A DNA stretch of 29,866 nt from JAFARZ01 sp035651595 (GCA_035651595.1 DASRFJ010000228.1:1-29866); one strand, 5' to 3'. Shown: positions 15,493 to 23,871, counted from the stretch's first letter. A program made the numbers and translations. The notes: generated by a model not told the origin, from the letters alone.

Positions 15493-17097
15493 CTAGACGT
15501 CGATGGCGGCCAGCTCGTCGGTCAGGCCGAGCAGTTCCCAGCGCAGCAGGGCGATCGGGACGTTTCCGTTCCGCCAGATCGCGTCGTGCAGCGTCCGCAG
15601 GTCGAGGTCCTTCCCGCGGACCCGCGCCGCGTCGGCGAGCAGGCTGATCAGCTGCGTCTTGCCGATCTGGTAGGTGAGCGCCTGGCCGGGTGTCTCGGCG
15701 AAGAACGCGGCCTCTTCCGCGGCCGTTTCCTTGTCCACCGGGACGCGTTCCGCCAGCTCGCTGGCCGCGTCCGCGATGGACAGTGAGCCGGTCGCCAGGC
15801 CGACATCGACGGTGACTCGCAGCGCGCGCAGCCGCATGAAGTTGCACACCACGGTCCGGGTGTGCGGGGCGTCGTCCAGTAGGCCGCTGACCAGCATCAT
15901 CTCCTCGTTGTAGAAGGCAATACCCTCGTTGGCGCCGGAGTCGCAGTAGTGGCGGCGGACCGGCCGCGGATTGCGCCAGGAGAGGGCGAGCTGCTGGTAG
16001 TGCGCGCCCTCGTGGATAATTCCGGCGCGCGGGTCCTGGGCGTTCGCCCGGTAGAAGTACGGCAGGCCAGGGCCGGGCTCCGGGACGTAGGACACGCCGT
16101 CCTCGGTCAGCCGAGCCGGGCCGGTCAGGTCATCGGTCACGCCGAGGAAGCGCAGCGGCTCGAGGTAGTCCGGCATCGGCAGGTTCAGGTAGTGCCGGAG
16201 CGAGCCTGGCTGGCTGAGCAGGCCCTTCGCCTCGTAAAAGGCACGGACCTCTCGTTCGGCATGGGCTTCGGCGCGCACCTGGTCCGCCGCCGACACGGGC
16301 AGCGGCGGTTCCGGGACGTCCCGGTTCCGGTTCGCGTGCAGCAGCTCGAGCCAGACCGCGCGGTCGTACTCGCGGCGGCCGATCGCGGCGATCTCCGACA
16401 CCCCCATCGGTATGCAGGCGACCTCGCGGAGGAACCACTCGTACCGTTCCCGCCCGATGGGCTCGGCCGGCGGCAGTCCGGGCAGCGCGGCGGCCAGGCC
16501 GGAAGCGTACGCGCTCAGCGCTGCCCCAGCCTCCGCCGCTGCTGCGCGCAGCTCGCCGGCGGCGGCAGGGTACAAACGAGCGAGCGCCGCCGCGCACGCC
16601 GCGAGCCGCTCGCCGATCCCGTCCAGCTCGCCCAGCGCCAGCTCCGCGAACTCGCGCGCGGGGGACCGCGCGGGGGACACGGTGGGGGCGTGGGAGAGGG
16701 TGCGGGGGATGGCGCGCAAGAACCGGATCACCTCGGCAATGCGGGCGGCGTCGACGCCGGGGCGGAGGAGCACGTCGAAGACGGGCCCGACGCTCTGGTC
16801 GATCCAGAACCTGGGCAGGCGGTGCACCTGGAGTACGTCGTTCTCCCAGGTCACCCGCGCCATGGCGGAACGCAGCAGGCGGTGGTCGACACGGTCCGCA
16901 ACATCGGACACCCGCAGCGCGGCCAGCGAAGCCTCAAACACAGCAAGCTCCTCCCGGTGCCGAGTCAGGCTGGACGAAGACGTCTCGGGCAGCCAGCCAG
17001 CGGGCCGGTCCAGCCGCGGGATGTCGTCGCGTGACCTGGGCTGCTGGCGCGCGCGCCACGCCCAGAACCGCGCGCTGAGGTCGTCGAGTTCACGCAC
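15493..17097 (-). CDS. DUF885-family zinc metallopeptidase-like protein
   Basis: This encodes a 534-aa, mostly helical protein of the DUF885 family, which is related to M32-type carboxypeptidases. The putative zinc site is visible: IIHEGAHYQQ (His362, Glu363, His366) and, 24 residues later, NEGIAFYNEEMM (Glu391), the usual second-helix ligand segment. Many family members have HExxPGH, and the shorter HExxH here fits a subfamily rather than a broken gene. There is no signal peptide, so it should act in the cytoplasm, perhaps cleaving the imported peptide or a modified peptide. The start is a GTG at 17097. An operator-like palindrome lies 15-30 bp upstream. The gene is divergent from the transporter operon, which supports a shared pathway. 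Confidence 0.8.
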   Translation of the reverse strand: MRELDDLSARFWAWRARQQPRSRDDIPRLDRPAGWLPETSSSSLTRHREELAVFEASLAALRVSDVADRVDHRLLRSAMARVTWENDVLQVHRLPRFWIDQSVGPVFDVLLRPGVDAARIAEVIRFLRAIPRTLSHAPTVSPARSPAREFAELALGELDGIGERLAACAAALARLYPAAAGELRAAAAEAGAALSAYASGLAAALPGLPPAEPIGRERYEWFLREVACIPMGVSEIAAIGRREYDRAVWLELLHANRNRDVPEPPLPVSAADQVRAEAHAEREVRAFYEAKGLLSQPGSLRHYLNLPMPDYLEPLRFLGVTDDLTGPARLTEDGVSYVPEPGPGLPYFYRANAQDPRAGIIHEGAHYQQLALSWRNPRPVRRHYCDSGANEGIAFYNEEMMLVSGLLDDAPHTRTVVCNFMRLRALRVTVDVGLATGSLSIADAASELAERVPVDKETAAEEAAFFAETPGQALTYQIGKTQLISLLADAARVRGKDLDLRTLHDAIWRNGNVPIALLRWELLGLTDELAAIDV

Positions 17098-17111
17098 GAG
17101 GAGCCCCGATC

Positions 17112-17127
17112 GCGGGAACGTTTTCGC
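17112..17127. promoter_or_regulatory. LacI-type operator-like palindrome 2 (DUF885 promoter side)
   Basis: The site gcgggaacgttttcgc has 6 of 8 symmetric positions matching around a central CpG. It lies 15 bp before the DUF885 start, just downstream (minus strand) of a GATAAT -10-like hexamer. This is a position where a repressor would block transcription. The sequence is close to the sites at 14434-14449 and 17191-17206. Confidence 0.5.
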
Positions 17128-17171
17128 AATTATCCGTCACAGACTCGTTTCCTATCCGAAACATAACGATC

Positions 17172-17206
17172 TTGACCTGCGGCTACTGAAATGGCAACGT
17201 TTGCCT
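17172..17206 (+). promoter_or_regulatory. LacI-type operator-like palindrome 3 with -35-like element (dppA side)
   Basis: The site atggcaacgtttgcct (17191-17206) contains arms ggcaa and ttgcc and shares aacgttt with the two other palindromes. A TTGACC hexamer (17172-17177) lies 17 bases before the position a -10 would take, so the palindrome overlaps the expected -10. No strong -10 is seen. It is 31 bp before the dppA start. Confidence 0.45.
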
Positions 17207-17236
17207 TTATCGGGTCAGGATGAGGGGTTGGGACTT

Positions 17237-18844
17237 ATGCGACTGTACCGATCGCTGGCTGTGGGGTCCGTGCTGGCCGTCGTCGCGGGCCTGGCGGCGT
17301 GCGGCAGCTCAGGCAACGGAGGCAACACGGGCGCCGGAAGCACCGGGAGCTCGAGCGCGACCTCGAACGGGGGCTCCCTGGTGGTGGAGACCTCCTTCGT
17401 GCTGAAGACGCTGGATCCGGCCCGCATGTTCGAGCCCACCGGGCTGCTGATCGACCACGCCATCTACGACACGCTGCTGACCTACCAGGGGTCCAACGTG
17501 TCCAAGCCGGTGCCGGACCTGGCCGCGTCCTACACCGCGTCGAGCGATGCCAAGACGTACACGTTCACGCTGCGCAGCGGCGTCACGTTCGCCAACGGCG
17601 ACCCGGTCACCGCCCAGGACGTCGTGTTCTCGCTCATGCGGACCAAGAACATCAACGGCAACCCGTCGTTCCTGATGGCTGGCGTCACCGCCACCGCGCC
17701 CAACGCGCACACGGTCGTCCTGACCAGCCAGACACCCAACACAGCGATCCCGGCGATCGTCACGAACCCCGCGCTCGGCATCGTCGACGCGGCTAAAACC
17801 CAGGCAACGGGCGGCACGGACGCGAGCAACGCGGCCACCGCCGACAAGGCAGAGTCCGCCCTCAACAGCACGTCCGAAGGCAGCGGCCCGTACACGCTGA
17901 GCAGCTTCAGCCTCACCAGCCAGGTGGTGCTCAAGGCCAACCCGCGCTACTGGGGCACCAAGCCCAGGTACAGCGAGATCGTCATCCGCAACGTGCAGGC
18001 CAGCGTGCAGAAGCTCGACGTGCTGCGCGGCGAGGCGCAGATCGCGGTGGACCTCTCCCCCACCCAGGCCCAGGGCATGACCGGCGTCCAGATCGTGAAC
18101 GGCGCCTCGCCGAACCTGTTCTTCGTGCTCAGCAACGACAACCCGAAGGTCTCCAAGATCACGTCCAACACGGACTTCCAGCAGGCGGTCCGGTACGGCA
18201 TCGACTACCAGAGCCTGGTCCAGCTGGCCGGCAAGGGCGCGGTGCAGGCCGCGGGCATCATCCCGTCCATGTTCCTCGGCAGCCTGCCGACCAGCCAGGC
18301 CCCGCAGTACAACCTGTCCAAGGCCAAGGCGGCGCTCGCCGCGTCCGGCCTCGGCCACCCGAACGTGACCATGGTGTACCCGAGCGACCTGTCGGTGAAC
18401 GGGATCAGCTTCGGCGACCTGGCGGCCCGGGTGCAGCAGGACCTCCAGCAGGTCGGCATCAACGTGCAGCTCCAGGGCCAGTCGATCCAGGTGGCGCTGA
18501 ACAGCTACCGGGGCGGCCAGGAGCAGATGGGCCTGTGGTACTGGGGCCCCGACTTCCCGGACCCGAGCGACTACCTGAACTTCCTGCCGGGCGCGCTGGT
18601 CGGCCTGCGGGCAGGCTGGGCCAAGGACGCCGATCAGTCGCTGACCACGCTCGGCAGCACCGCCGCGAGCACCACAACCGACCAAGCGCGGGGCCCGATG
18701 TACCAGCAGATCCAGCAGTCGATGAACAACCAGAGCCCGTTCATGCCGCTGATCCAGCCCGCCCAGATCCTGGTCGGCGCCACGTCGCTGAAGAACCTCC
18801 AGTCCAACGCGCTCTGGCTGGTCGACCTGAGCGAACTGGGCTAA
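17237..18844 (+). CDS. Dipeptide/oligopeptide ABC transporter solute-binding lipoprotein
   Basis: This encodes a 535-aa family 5 (DppA/OppA-type) solute-binding protein. It has a lipoprotein signal with lipobox LAAC (Cys22) and a long Gly/Ser/Thr linker (about 23-50). The mature domain carries the hallmarks of the family: TLDPARMFEP near its start, YTFTLRSGVTFANGDPVTAQDVVFSL (the conserved family 5 region) and LWYWGPDFPDPSDY near residue 435. It binds its ligand outside the membrane for the permeases encoded next. The ATG at 17237 is supported by AGGGG at 17223-17227. First gene of the plus-strand operon. Families of this type import peptides, nickel chelates, or diverse amide and sugar compounds, so the ligand must be deduced from the enzymes downstream. 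Confidence 0.9.
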   Translation: MRLYRSLAVGSVLAVVAGLAACGSSGNGGNTGAGSTGSSSATSNGGSLVVETSFVLKTLDPARMFEPTGLLIDHAIYDTLLTYQGSNVSKPVPDLAASYTASSDAKTYTFTLRSGVTFANGDPVTAQDVVFSLMRTKNINGNPSFLMAGVTATAPNAHTVVLTSQTPNTAIPAIVTNPALGIVDAAKTQATGGTDASNAATADKAESALNSTSEGSGPYTLSSFSLTSQVVLKANPRYWGTKPRYSEIVIRNVQASVQKLDVLRGEAQIAVDLSPTQAQGMTGVQIVNGASPNLFFVLSNDNPKVSKITSNTDFQQAVRYGIDYQSLVQLAGKGAVQAAGIIPSMFLGSLPTSQAPQYNLSKAKAALAASGLGHPNVTMVYPSDLSVNGISFGDLAARVQQDLQQVGINVQLQGQSIQVALNSYRGGQEQMGLWYWGPDFPDPSDYLNFLPGALVGLRAGWAKDADQSLTTLGSTAASTTTDQARGPMYQQIQQSMNNQSPFMPLIQPAQILVGATSLKNLQSNALWLVDLSELG

Positions 18845-18853
18845 AAACCCAAA

Positions 18854-19867
18854 GTGCGCCGTTTCCTGCTCCGGCGGCTGGGCACCGGCCTGGTGCTGCT
18901 GGTGGGCATCACGCTCGTGGCGTTCGTGGTGACCCACCTGGTGCCCGGCGACCCGGCCGCCGCCAACCTCGGCCAGCGAGCCATCGGCGATCCGGCGGCC
19001 GTCCAAGCCTTCCGGCACCAGTACGGCCTGGACCGCCCGCTGCCGCTGCAGTACCTGATCTACCTCGGTGACCTGCTGCGCGGGAACCTCGGCATCTCCG
19101 AGCAGAGCCACCGGCCGGTGGTTGACGACCTGAACGACTTCGTCCCGGCCACGATCGAGCTGGCGCTGTTCGCGATCGTGCTGTCGCTGCTGATCGGGGT
19201 CGGCCTCGGCATCGTCGCGGCGATCTACCGCGACCGCTGGCTGGACCAGGTGATCCGGGTGTTCACGCTGCTCGGCGTGTCGATGCCGATCTTCTGGATC
19301 GCGCTGGTGGCGTTCTTCGTGGTGTTCTTCAAGCTCGGCTGGCTCCCCGGCGGCGGACGGCTCGACCCCACCCAGACAGCCCCCGCCCACCTCACCGGGC
19401 TGTACACGGTGGACGCGGCGCTGCACGGGCAGTGGGCGCTGTTCGGCTCGGCGCTCAAGCACCTGGTGCTGCCCGGGCTCGTGCTCGCGGTTTACACGGT
19501 CGGCATGCTGACCAGGTTCACCCGCGCCTCGATGCTTGAGATCATGGGCAACGACTACGTGCGGGCCGCGCGGCTCAAGGGCCTGCCGGAGCACGTCGTC
19601 GTACTGAAACATGTGCTTCGCCCGGCGCTGGTGTCGATCATCACGGTGGCCGGCGTCGCGTTCGCCAACCTGCTGTCCGGCACGGTGCTGGTGGAGGAGA
19701 TCTTCGCCTGGCCGGGCGTCGGGCAGTACGCGTACAAGAGCGCGATCAACCTGGACCTGCCCGCGATCATGGGCGTGAGCCTGTTCGTCGCGCTCGTCTA
19801 CATCGTGCTCAACCTCATCGTCGACCTGCTGTACGGCGTCATCGACCCCCGGATCAGGCTCTCATGA
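18854..19867 (+). CDS. Dipeptide/oligopeptide ABC transporter permease (DppB-like)
   Basis: This encodes a 337-aa permease beginning RRFLLRRLGTGLVLLVGITL, the typical first helix of DppB/OppB proteins. The conserved VPGDPA follows, then several further hydrophobic helices and the cytoplasmic EAA-type loop NDYVRAARLKGLPEHVVVLK. The GTG at 18854 comes 9 bp after the dppA stop without a clear Shine-Dalgarno, which suggests coupled translation. It forms the membrane channel with the DppC-like protein, and the ATG of that gene overlaps its stop by 4 bp. Confidence 0.92.
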   Translation: MRRFLLRRLGTGLVLLVGITLVAFVVTHLVPGDPAAANLGQRAIGDPAAVQAFRHQYGLDRPLPLQYLIYLGDLLRGNLGISEQSHRPVVDDLNDFVPATIELALFAIVLSLLIGVGLGIVAAIYRDRWLDQVIRVFTLLGVSMPIFWIALVAFFVVFFKLGWLPGGGRLDPTQTAPAHLTGLYTVDAALHGQWALFGSALKHLVLPGLVLAVYTVGMLTRFTRASMLEIMGNDYVRAARLKGLPEHVVVLKHVLRPALVSIITVAGVAFANLLSGTVLVEEIFAWPGVGQYAYKSAINLDLPAIMGVSLFVALVYIVLNLIVDLLYGVIDPRIRLS

Positions 19868-20676
19868 AGAAGCCGCTGCCGCTGATCGGCCTCGCCGTGA
19901 TCGCCGCCTGGGCGGTGGTCGCGATCTTCGCCCCGCTGATCGCCCCGGACAACCCGCTCGGACAGAAGTTCGCGATCCTGGCCGGCCCGTCCGGCTCGCA
20001 CTGGTTCGGCACCGACGAGCTGGGCCGCGACGTGTTCTCCCGGGTGCTGTTCGGCGCGCGGATCACGCTCCCCCTCGCGGTGATCCTGGTCCTGGCCGCG
20101 ATGATCATCGGTGCGATCATCGGCGCGGTAGCCGGCTACTTCGGCGGCTGGGTGGACAACGCGCTGATGCGGGTCGCCGACCTGGTGTTCGCGTTCCCCG
20201 GCATCATCCTGGCGCTGGCGGTCGCCGCCGCGCTCGGCCCGCAGCTGCGCAACGCGGTGATCGCGGTGATCGTCGTGTCCTGGCCGTCGTACGCCAGGCT
20301 GGTGCGCAGCCTGGTGCTGTCGGCGCGCTCGGCGCAGTACGTGGTGGCGTCCCGGCTGCTCGGCTCGTCCAGCATCCGCGTGCTGTTCACCGACATCAGG
20401 CCGAACGCGGCCGGGCCGGTGCTGGTGCTCGCCGCGCTGGACATCGGCAACGCGGTGCTGCTGCTGTCCGGGCTGTCGTTCCTCGGTCTGGGCGCCCAGC
20501 CGCCCACCGCCGAATGGGGCGCCATGGTGGCCGAAGGCACGCAGAACTTCAACGACTGGTGGGTCGGCCTGTTCCCCGGCCTGGCCATCCTCACCGTGGT
20601 GCTCGCGTTCAACTTCATCGGCGACTCGCTGCGCGACATGCTCGACCCGCGCACGGCCAGGGCGGTGCGCCTCTAG
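19864..20676 (+). CDS. Dipeptide/oligopeptide ABC transporter permease (DppC-like)
   Basis: This encodes a 270-aa inner-membrane permease. It starts KKPLPLIGLAVIAAWAVVAI, then GSHWFGTDELGRDVFSRVL, the conserved signature of DppC/OppC, then helices and the EAA loop QYVVASRLLGSSSIRVLF. The C-terminal region LGAQPPTAEWGAMVAEG is also typical. The start overlaps the dppB stop (ATGA), and its stop shares a base with the GTG of the ATPase gene that follows. It is the partner of DppB. Confidence 0.92.
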   Translation: MKKPLPLIGLAVIAAWAVVAIFAPLIAPDNPLGQKFAILAGPSGSHWFGTDELGRDVFSRVLFGARITLPLAVILVLAAMIIGAIIGAVAGYFGGWVDNALMRVADLVFAFPGIILALAVAAALGPQLRNAVIAVIVVSWPSYARLVRSLVLSARSAQYVVASRLLGSSSIRVLFTDIRPNAAGPVLVLAALDIGNAVLLLSGLSFLGLGAQPPTAEWGAMVAEGTQNFNDWWVGLFPGLAILTVVLAFNFIGDSLRDMLDPRTARAVRL

Positions 20677-21695
20677 TGGCGGCACTCCTCCGGGTCGAGC
20701 ACCTGACCGTCGCGCTGCCCACCCGCCGCGGCTACCAGAAGGCCGTGGACGACATGTCGTTCACCGTCGAGGCCGGCGAGGTCCTCGGCATCGCCGGCGA
20801 GAGCGGCAGCGGCAAGACGATGACCGCACTGTCGCTGTTCGGCCTGCTGCCGTCCGGGGCTAAGGTCTCCGGCTCTATCAGGCTGAACGAAATGGAGTTG
20901 CTCGGGCTGGGAAATCGTCAGCTACGCACCATCCGGGGCCGCCAGATCGCGATGGTGTCCCAGGACCCGACCGCCGCGCTGCACCCGATCCTCACCGTGG
21001 GCACGCTGCTCACCGAGCACATGCGCTATCACCTCGGCGTGTCCAAGGAGGAAGCGGTCGAGCGCGCCAAGGACCTGCTGGACACCGTGCGCATCCCGGA
21101 CCCGGCGCGGGCGCTGCACTCCTATCCGGGACAGTTCTCCGGCGGCATGCGCCAGCGCATCGCGATCGCCGTCGCGCTCGCCGCCGAACCGCGGCTGCTG
21201 GTCGCCGACGAGCCGACCACCGCGCTTGACGTCACCGTGCAGGCCGGCATCCTGCGGCTGCTCGACCGGCTGTGCCGGGAACGGGACATGGCGGTCATCG
21301 TGATCACCCACGACCTCGGGGTGATGTCCGCGATCGCCCAGCGGGTGTGCGTGATGTACGCCGGGCGGCTGGCCGAGGCGGGCCCGACCTCGGAACTGCT
21401 GGCGCGGCCGCGGCACCCGTACACCCGCGGCCTGCTCGACGCCTTGCCTCGGCTGCCCGTATCGGGGGGCGCGGGGGGTCGTCCCCCCGAAGCCAGCAGA
21501 GCGCGCACAGGTGCTCCCCTGGTGCCGATCGGCGGCAGCCCGCCGTCGCTCGGCGACGTACCGGCGGGCTGCCCGTTCCACCCCCGGTGCACGTACGCGG
21601 TCGCGTCCTGCGAAACGGACCAGCCGGTGCCGCTCCTGCTGGACGGCCAGCACCTGCTCGCCTGCCCGCCCGACCCGCTGGCAGGCGCGGGATGA
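20676..21695 (+). CDS. Peptide ABC transporter ATP-binding protein (DppD-like) carrying an in-frame palindromic insert
   Basis: This encodes a 339-aa ATPase with Walker A GESGSGKT (41-48), signature FSGGMRQR, Walker B LLVADEPTTALD and the H-loop THD. A C-terminal oligopeptide-transporter region ends with the CPFHPRC cysteine motif. The GTG at 20676 overlaps the dppC stop by one base. The oddity is residues 263-276 (SGGAGGRPPEASRA), encoded by a 42-bp G/C-run palindromic element that is base-for-base the same as one in the next gene at the equivalent position (after the conserved PRLP). It sits in a linker between the ATPase core and the C-terminal region, so the enzyme probably still works. 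It energises import together with the DppF-like subunit. Confidence 0.9.
   Translation: MAALLRVEHLTVALPTRRGYQKAVDDMSFTVEAGEVLGIAGESGSGKTMTALSLFGLLPSGAKVSGSIRLNEMELLGLGNRQLRTIRGRQIAMVSQDPTAALHPILTVGTLLTEHMRYHLGVSKEEAVERAKDLLDTVRIPDPARALHSYPGQFSGGMRQRIAIAVALAAEPRLLVADEPTTALDVTVQAGILRLLDRLCRERDMAVIVITHDLGVMSAIAQRVCVMYAGRLAEAGPTSELLARPRHPYTRGLLDALPRLPVSGGAGGRPPEASRARTGAPLVPIGGSPPSLGDVPAGCPFHPRCTYAVASCETDQPVPLLLDGQHLLACPPDPLAGAG
21461..21502 (+). repeat. Palindromic mini-element, copy A (inside dppD-like gene)
   Basis: Structure: atc, six G, cgc, six G, tcgt, six C, then gaagccagcagagc. The second G run and the C run can pair around a TCGT loop. All 42 bases are identical to copy B at 22453-22494. 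It keeps the reading frame and adds a Gly/Pro-rich peptide. The flanking DNA of the two genes is much less similar than the element itself. Confidence 0.8.
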
Positions 21696-22843
21696 ACGTC
21701 CTTGAACTAAGAGAAGTCGCCGTCGACTACGGGCGGCGCGGCCAGCGGATCCGCGCGCTGGACGGCGTCGACCTGACGCTGGCGAAGGGCGAGATCCTCG
21801 GCCTGGTCGGCGAGTCCGGCTGCGGCAAGTCGACGCTCGCCCGCGCCGCGGTCGGCCTGGAGCCGCTGGCGGCCGGCTCGGTCAGCTTCGAGGGCCAGCC
21901 GGTCACCACGCTCGGCAGGCGCAAGCGCCCGGAGCACCTGCGCGGGCTCCAGCTGGTGTTCCAGGACCCGTACGAGTCGCTGAACCCGCGGCGGAAGGTC
22001 GGCGACCTCGTCGCCGACGGCGTCGTGCTGGCCGGCGGCTCCCGCGGCGACGGCCAGCGGCACGCCGCCGAACTGCTGGAACGCGTCGGCCTCCCGAGAG
22101 CGGCCGCGGACAGCTACCCGCACGAGTTCAGCGGCGGCCAGCGGCAGCGGATCGCGATCGCCAGGACGCTGGCGACCAAGCCGTCCTGCCTGATCGCGGA
22201 CGAGCCGATCAGCGCGCTCGACGCGTCCGCGCAGGCGCAGATCGCCAACCTGCTCAGCGACCTGGTCGACGACGAGGGCCTGGGCCTGATCCTGGTGTCG
22301 CACGACCTCGCGGTCGTCCGCCAGGTCGCCGACCGGGTCGCGGTCATGTACCTGGGCCGGATCGTGGAGACCGGCGACACGGACACCGTGTGGGCGAACC
22401 CGCGCCACCCGTATACGGAGGCCCTGGTGGGAGCGATACCTCGACTGCCCGAATCGGGGGGCGCGGGGGGTCGTCCCCCCGAAGCCAGCAGAGCCGGGGC
22501 TGGCGTCCTGCCCGTCGACCTGCCGGGCGACGTGCCTGATCCGGCGAACCCGCCGACCGGCTGCCGGTTCCACCCGCGCTGCCCGGTCGCCCAGGGCAGC
22601 TGCCGGGAAACCGAACAGCACCTCGCGACCGTCGACGGCCGCCAGATCGCGTGCCACGTGCGGAGCAGGCGGGGGGGCTCGGGGGGGTCGTCCCCCCCGG
22701 AGGAGGCATTATGTGGTTCGCGAACGCCAACGTGGTCGACGCGGCGACCGGCGAGGTACAGCGCGGCGCGGCGATCGAGACCGCGCCGGACGGCACGATC
22801 GCGCAGGTCACCAGCCGCGCCCCGCGCGACGCGTACGACCTGA
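21692..22843 (+). CDS. Peptide ABC transporter ATP-binding protein (DppF-like) with insert and out-of-family C-terminal tail
   Basis: This encodes 383 aa in the present frame. Walker A is GESGCGKST (about residues 39-47), the signature FSGGQRQR, Walker B CLIADEPISALD, the H-loop SHD, and the C-terminal CRFHPRCPVA region. Residues 255-268 repeat the SGGAGGRPPEASRA insert of the preceding ATPase. Homologues normally end just after the IACHVRS segment (about residue 326). Here a third, expanded copy of the element (22670-22702) occupies that point and the frame runs on, giving about 55 further residues, mostly Arg/Ser/Ala-rich and overlapping the amidohydrolase gene by 133 bp. Either the original stop was lost to the element, or a sequencing error in a 7-base homopolymer hides it. 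The start overlaps the dppD stop (ATGA). Confidence 0.85.
   Translation: MNVLELREVAVDYGRRGQRIRALDGVDLTLAKGEILGLVGESGCGKSTLARAAVGLEPLAAGSVSFEGQPVTTLGRRKRPEHLRGLQLVFQDPYESLNPRRKVGDLVADGVVLAGGSRGDGQRHAAELLERVGLPRAAADSYPHEFSGGQRQRIAIARTLATKPSCLIADEPISALDASAQAQIANLLSDLVDDEGLGLILVSHDLAVVRQVADRVAVMYLGRIVETGDTDTVWANPRHPYTEALVGAIPRLPESGGAGGRPPEASRAGAGVLPVDLPGDVPDPANPPTGCRFHPRCPVAQGSCRETEQHLATVDGRQIACHVRSRRGGSGGSSPPEEALCGSRTPTWSTRRPARYSAARRSRPRRTARSRRSPAAPRATRTT
22453..22494 (+). repeat. Palindromic mini-element, copy B (inside dppF-like gene)
   Basis: It is identical over 42 bases to copy A, in the same reading frame and at the homologous position just after the codons for conserved PRLP. This adds the 14-residue insert to the second ATPase. 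Identity falls off sharply after the terminal gagc. Confidence 0.8.
22670..22702 (+). repeat. Palindromic mini-element, expanded partial copy C (dppF/amidohydrolase junction)
   Basis: It has the same architecture as copies A and B, but each run is one base longer: c, seven G, ctc, seven G, tcgt, seven C, then ggagg. The tail differs, and its ggaggagg (22699-22706) serves as the ribosome-binding site of the amidohydrolase gene. The position coincides with the expected end of dppF. Confidence 0.7.
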
Positions 22844-23871
22844 CCGGCCGGTGGCTGCTCCCGGGGCTGATCTCCTGCCATACCCATCTGTCGATCGTGT
22901 TCCCGTTCGGCGACACGGACGAGAACGAGAACCCGGCGCTGACCGCGTACCGGGCGGCCACCCGGGCGAGCGACGCACTGCGGGCGGGTATCACCACCGT
23001 ACGTTCGGTCCATGAAATAAACAGGGCAGACCTATTTCTCCGAACGGCGGCCAGCCGAGGCTGGATTTCCGCGCCGCGCATCCTCGGCGCCGGGCGGGCC
23101 ATCTCGGCGCCGGGCGGGCACGGGCAGGGCGCCGGCTGCGCGTATGCGGCCGGTGAGCTGGACTTTTACCAGGCCGCGCTGGCCGAACTGGCGGCGGGCG
23201 CGGACCACGTCAAGATCTTCATCAACGGCGGGCTGGCGAGCGCCGGAGAACACTACGAGAACCCGGAGATGACCGACGGGGAGATCCGCGGCGCGGTCCG
23301 GGCCGCTGCCGAGCACGACACGTACGTGGTGGCGCACTCGGGTGAGCCGCGGGCGATCCGGCAGGCGCTCGCGGCCGGCGTGCGGTGCTTCGAGCACGCG
23401 TACCGGCTGGACGACGAGACGGCGTCGTTGCTGGCGCGGCCCGACGTGTTCGTCACGCCGACGCTGTGCGTGACGCACACCGAGGGATGGATGCGGGAGC
23501 GCGGGTTCGCCGAGCACACGATCCAGAACGCGCGCAACGCCGCGGACGAGCACCTGGCCAGCGTCAAACGGGCGATCCGGGCCGGGGTGACGCTGGTCAA
23601 CGGCACCGATTATCCGCCCGGCGACCTGCTGGACGGGGTGCCGATCGCGGTGCACGAGTTGCTGCTGATGGCTTCGGCCGGGCTGTCCCCGCTGGGCTGC
23701 CTGCAAAGCGTGTCGGTGAACGCGGCCCGGCTGCTCGGAATCGATTCTCACGTCGGGTTGCTGCGGCCCGGCTACGTCGCCGACTTCGTCGCGGTTGATG
23801 ACAATCCGCTCGATGACCTGGAGGTTTTGCGGGGCATCGGCCTCGTGGTGCAGGGCGGGCGCGTGCTATGA
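22711..23871 (+). CDS. Metal-dependent amidohydrolase (prolidase/imidazolonepropionase-like)
   Basis: This encodes a 386-aa member of the amidohydrolase superfamily. The binuclear metal site is readable: HTH (His57, His59) after the first strand, VKIF with Lys168 as the probable carboxylated lysine, His209 (VAHS), His229 (FEHAYR) and catalytic Asp300 (NGTDYP). The N-terminal ANVVDAATGE and the C-terminal GYVADFVAVDDNP are the usual small beta domain. Such enzymes hydrolyse amide or peptide bonds, cyclic amides or Xaa-Pro dipeptides. The ATG at 22711 has GGAGGAGG at 22699-22706, which comes from the element copy C. It sits directly behind the peptide transporter and overlaps the RidA-like gene by 4 bp. 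Hydrolysis of the imported compound in the cytoplasm is the likely role. Confidence 0.87.
   Translation: MWFANANVVDAATGEVQRGAAIETAPDGTIAQVTSRAPRDAYDLTGRWLLPGLISCHTHLSIVFPFGDTDENENPALTAYRAATRASDALRAGITTVRSVHEINRADLFLRTAASRGWISAPRILGAGRAISAPGGHGQGAGCAYAAGELDFYQAALAELAAGADHVKIFINGGLASAGEHYENPEMTDGEIRGAVRAAAEHDTYVVAHSGEPRAIRQALAAGVRCFEHAYRLDDETASLLARPDVFVTPTLCVTHTEGWMRERGFAEHTIQNARNAADEHLASVKRAIRAGVTLVNGTDYPPGDLLDGVPIAVHELLLMASAGLSPLGCLQSVSVNAARLLGIDSHVGLLRPGYVADFVAVDDNPLDDLEVLRGIGLVVQGGRVL

Noticed and set aside
17309..19612. A 767-codon minus-strand frame opposite dppA/dppB
   Set aside because: The plus strand encodes clear transporter proteins with motifs and overlaps. The antisense product is low-complexity and has no family features.
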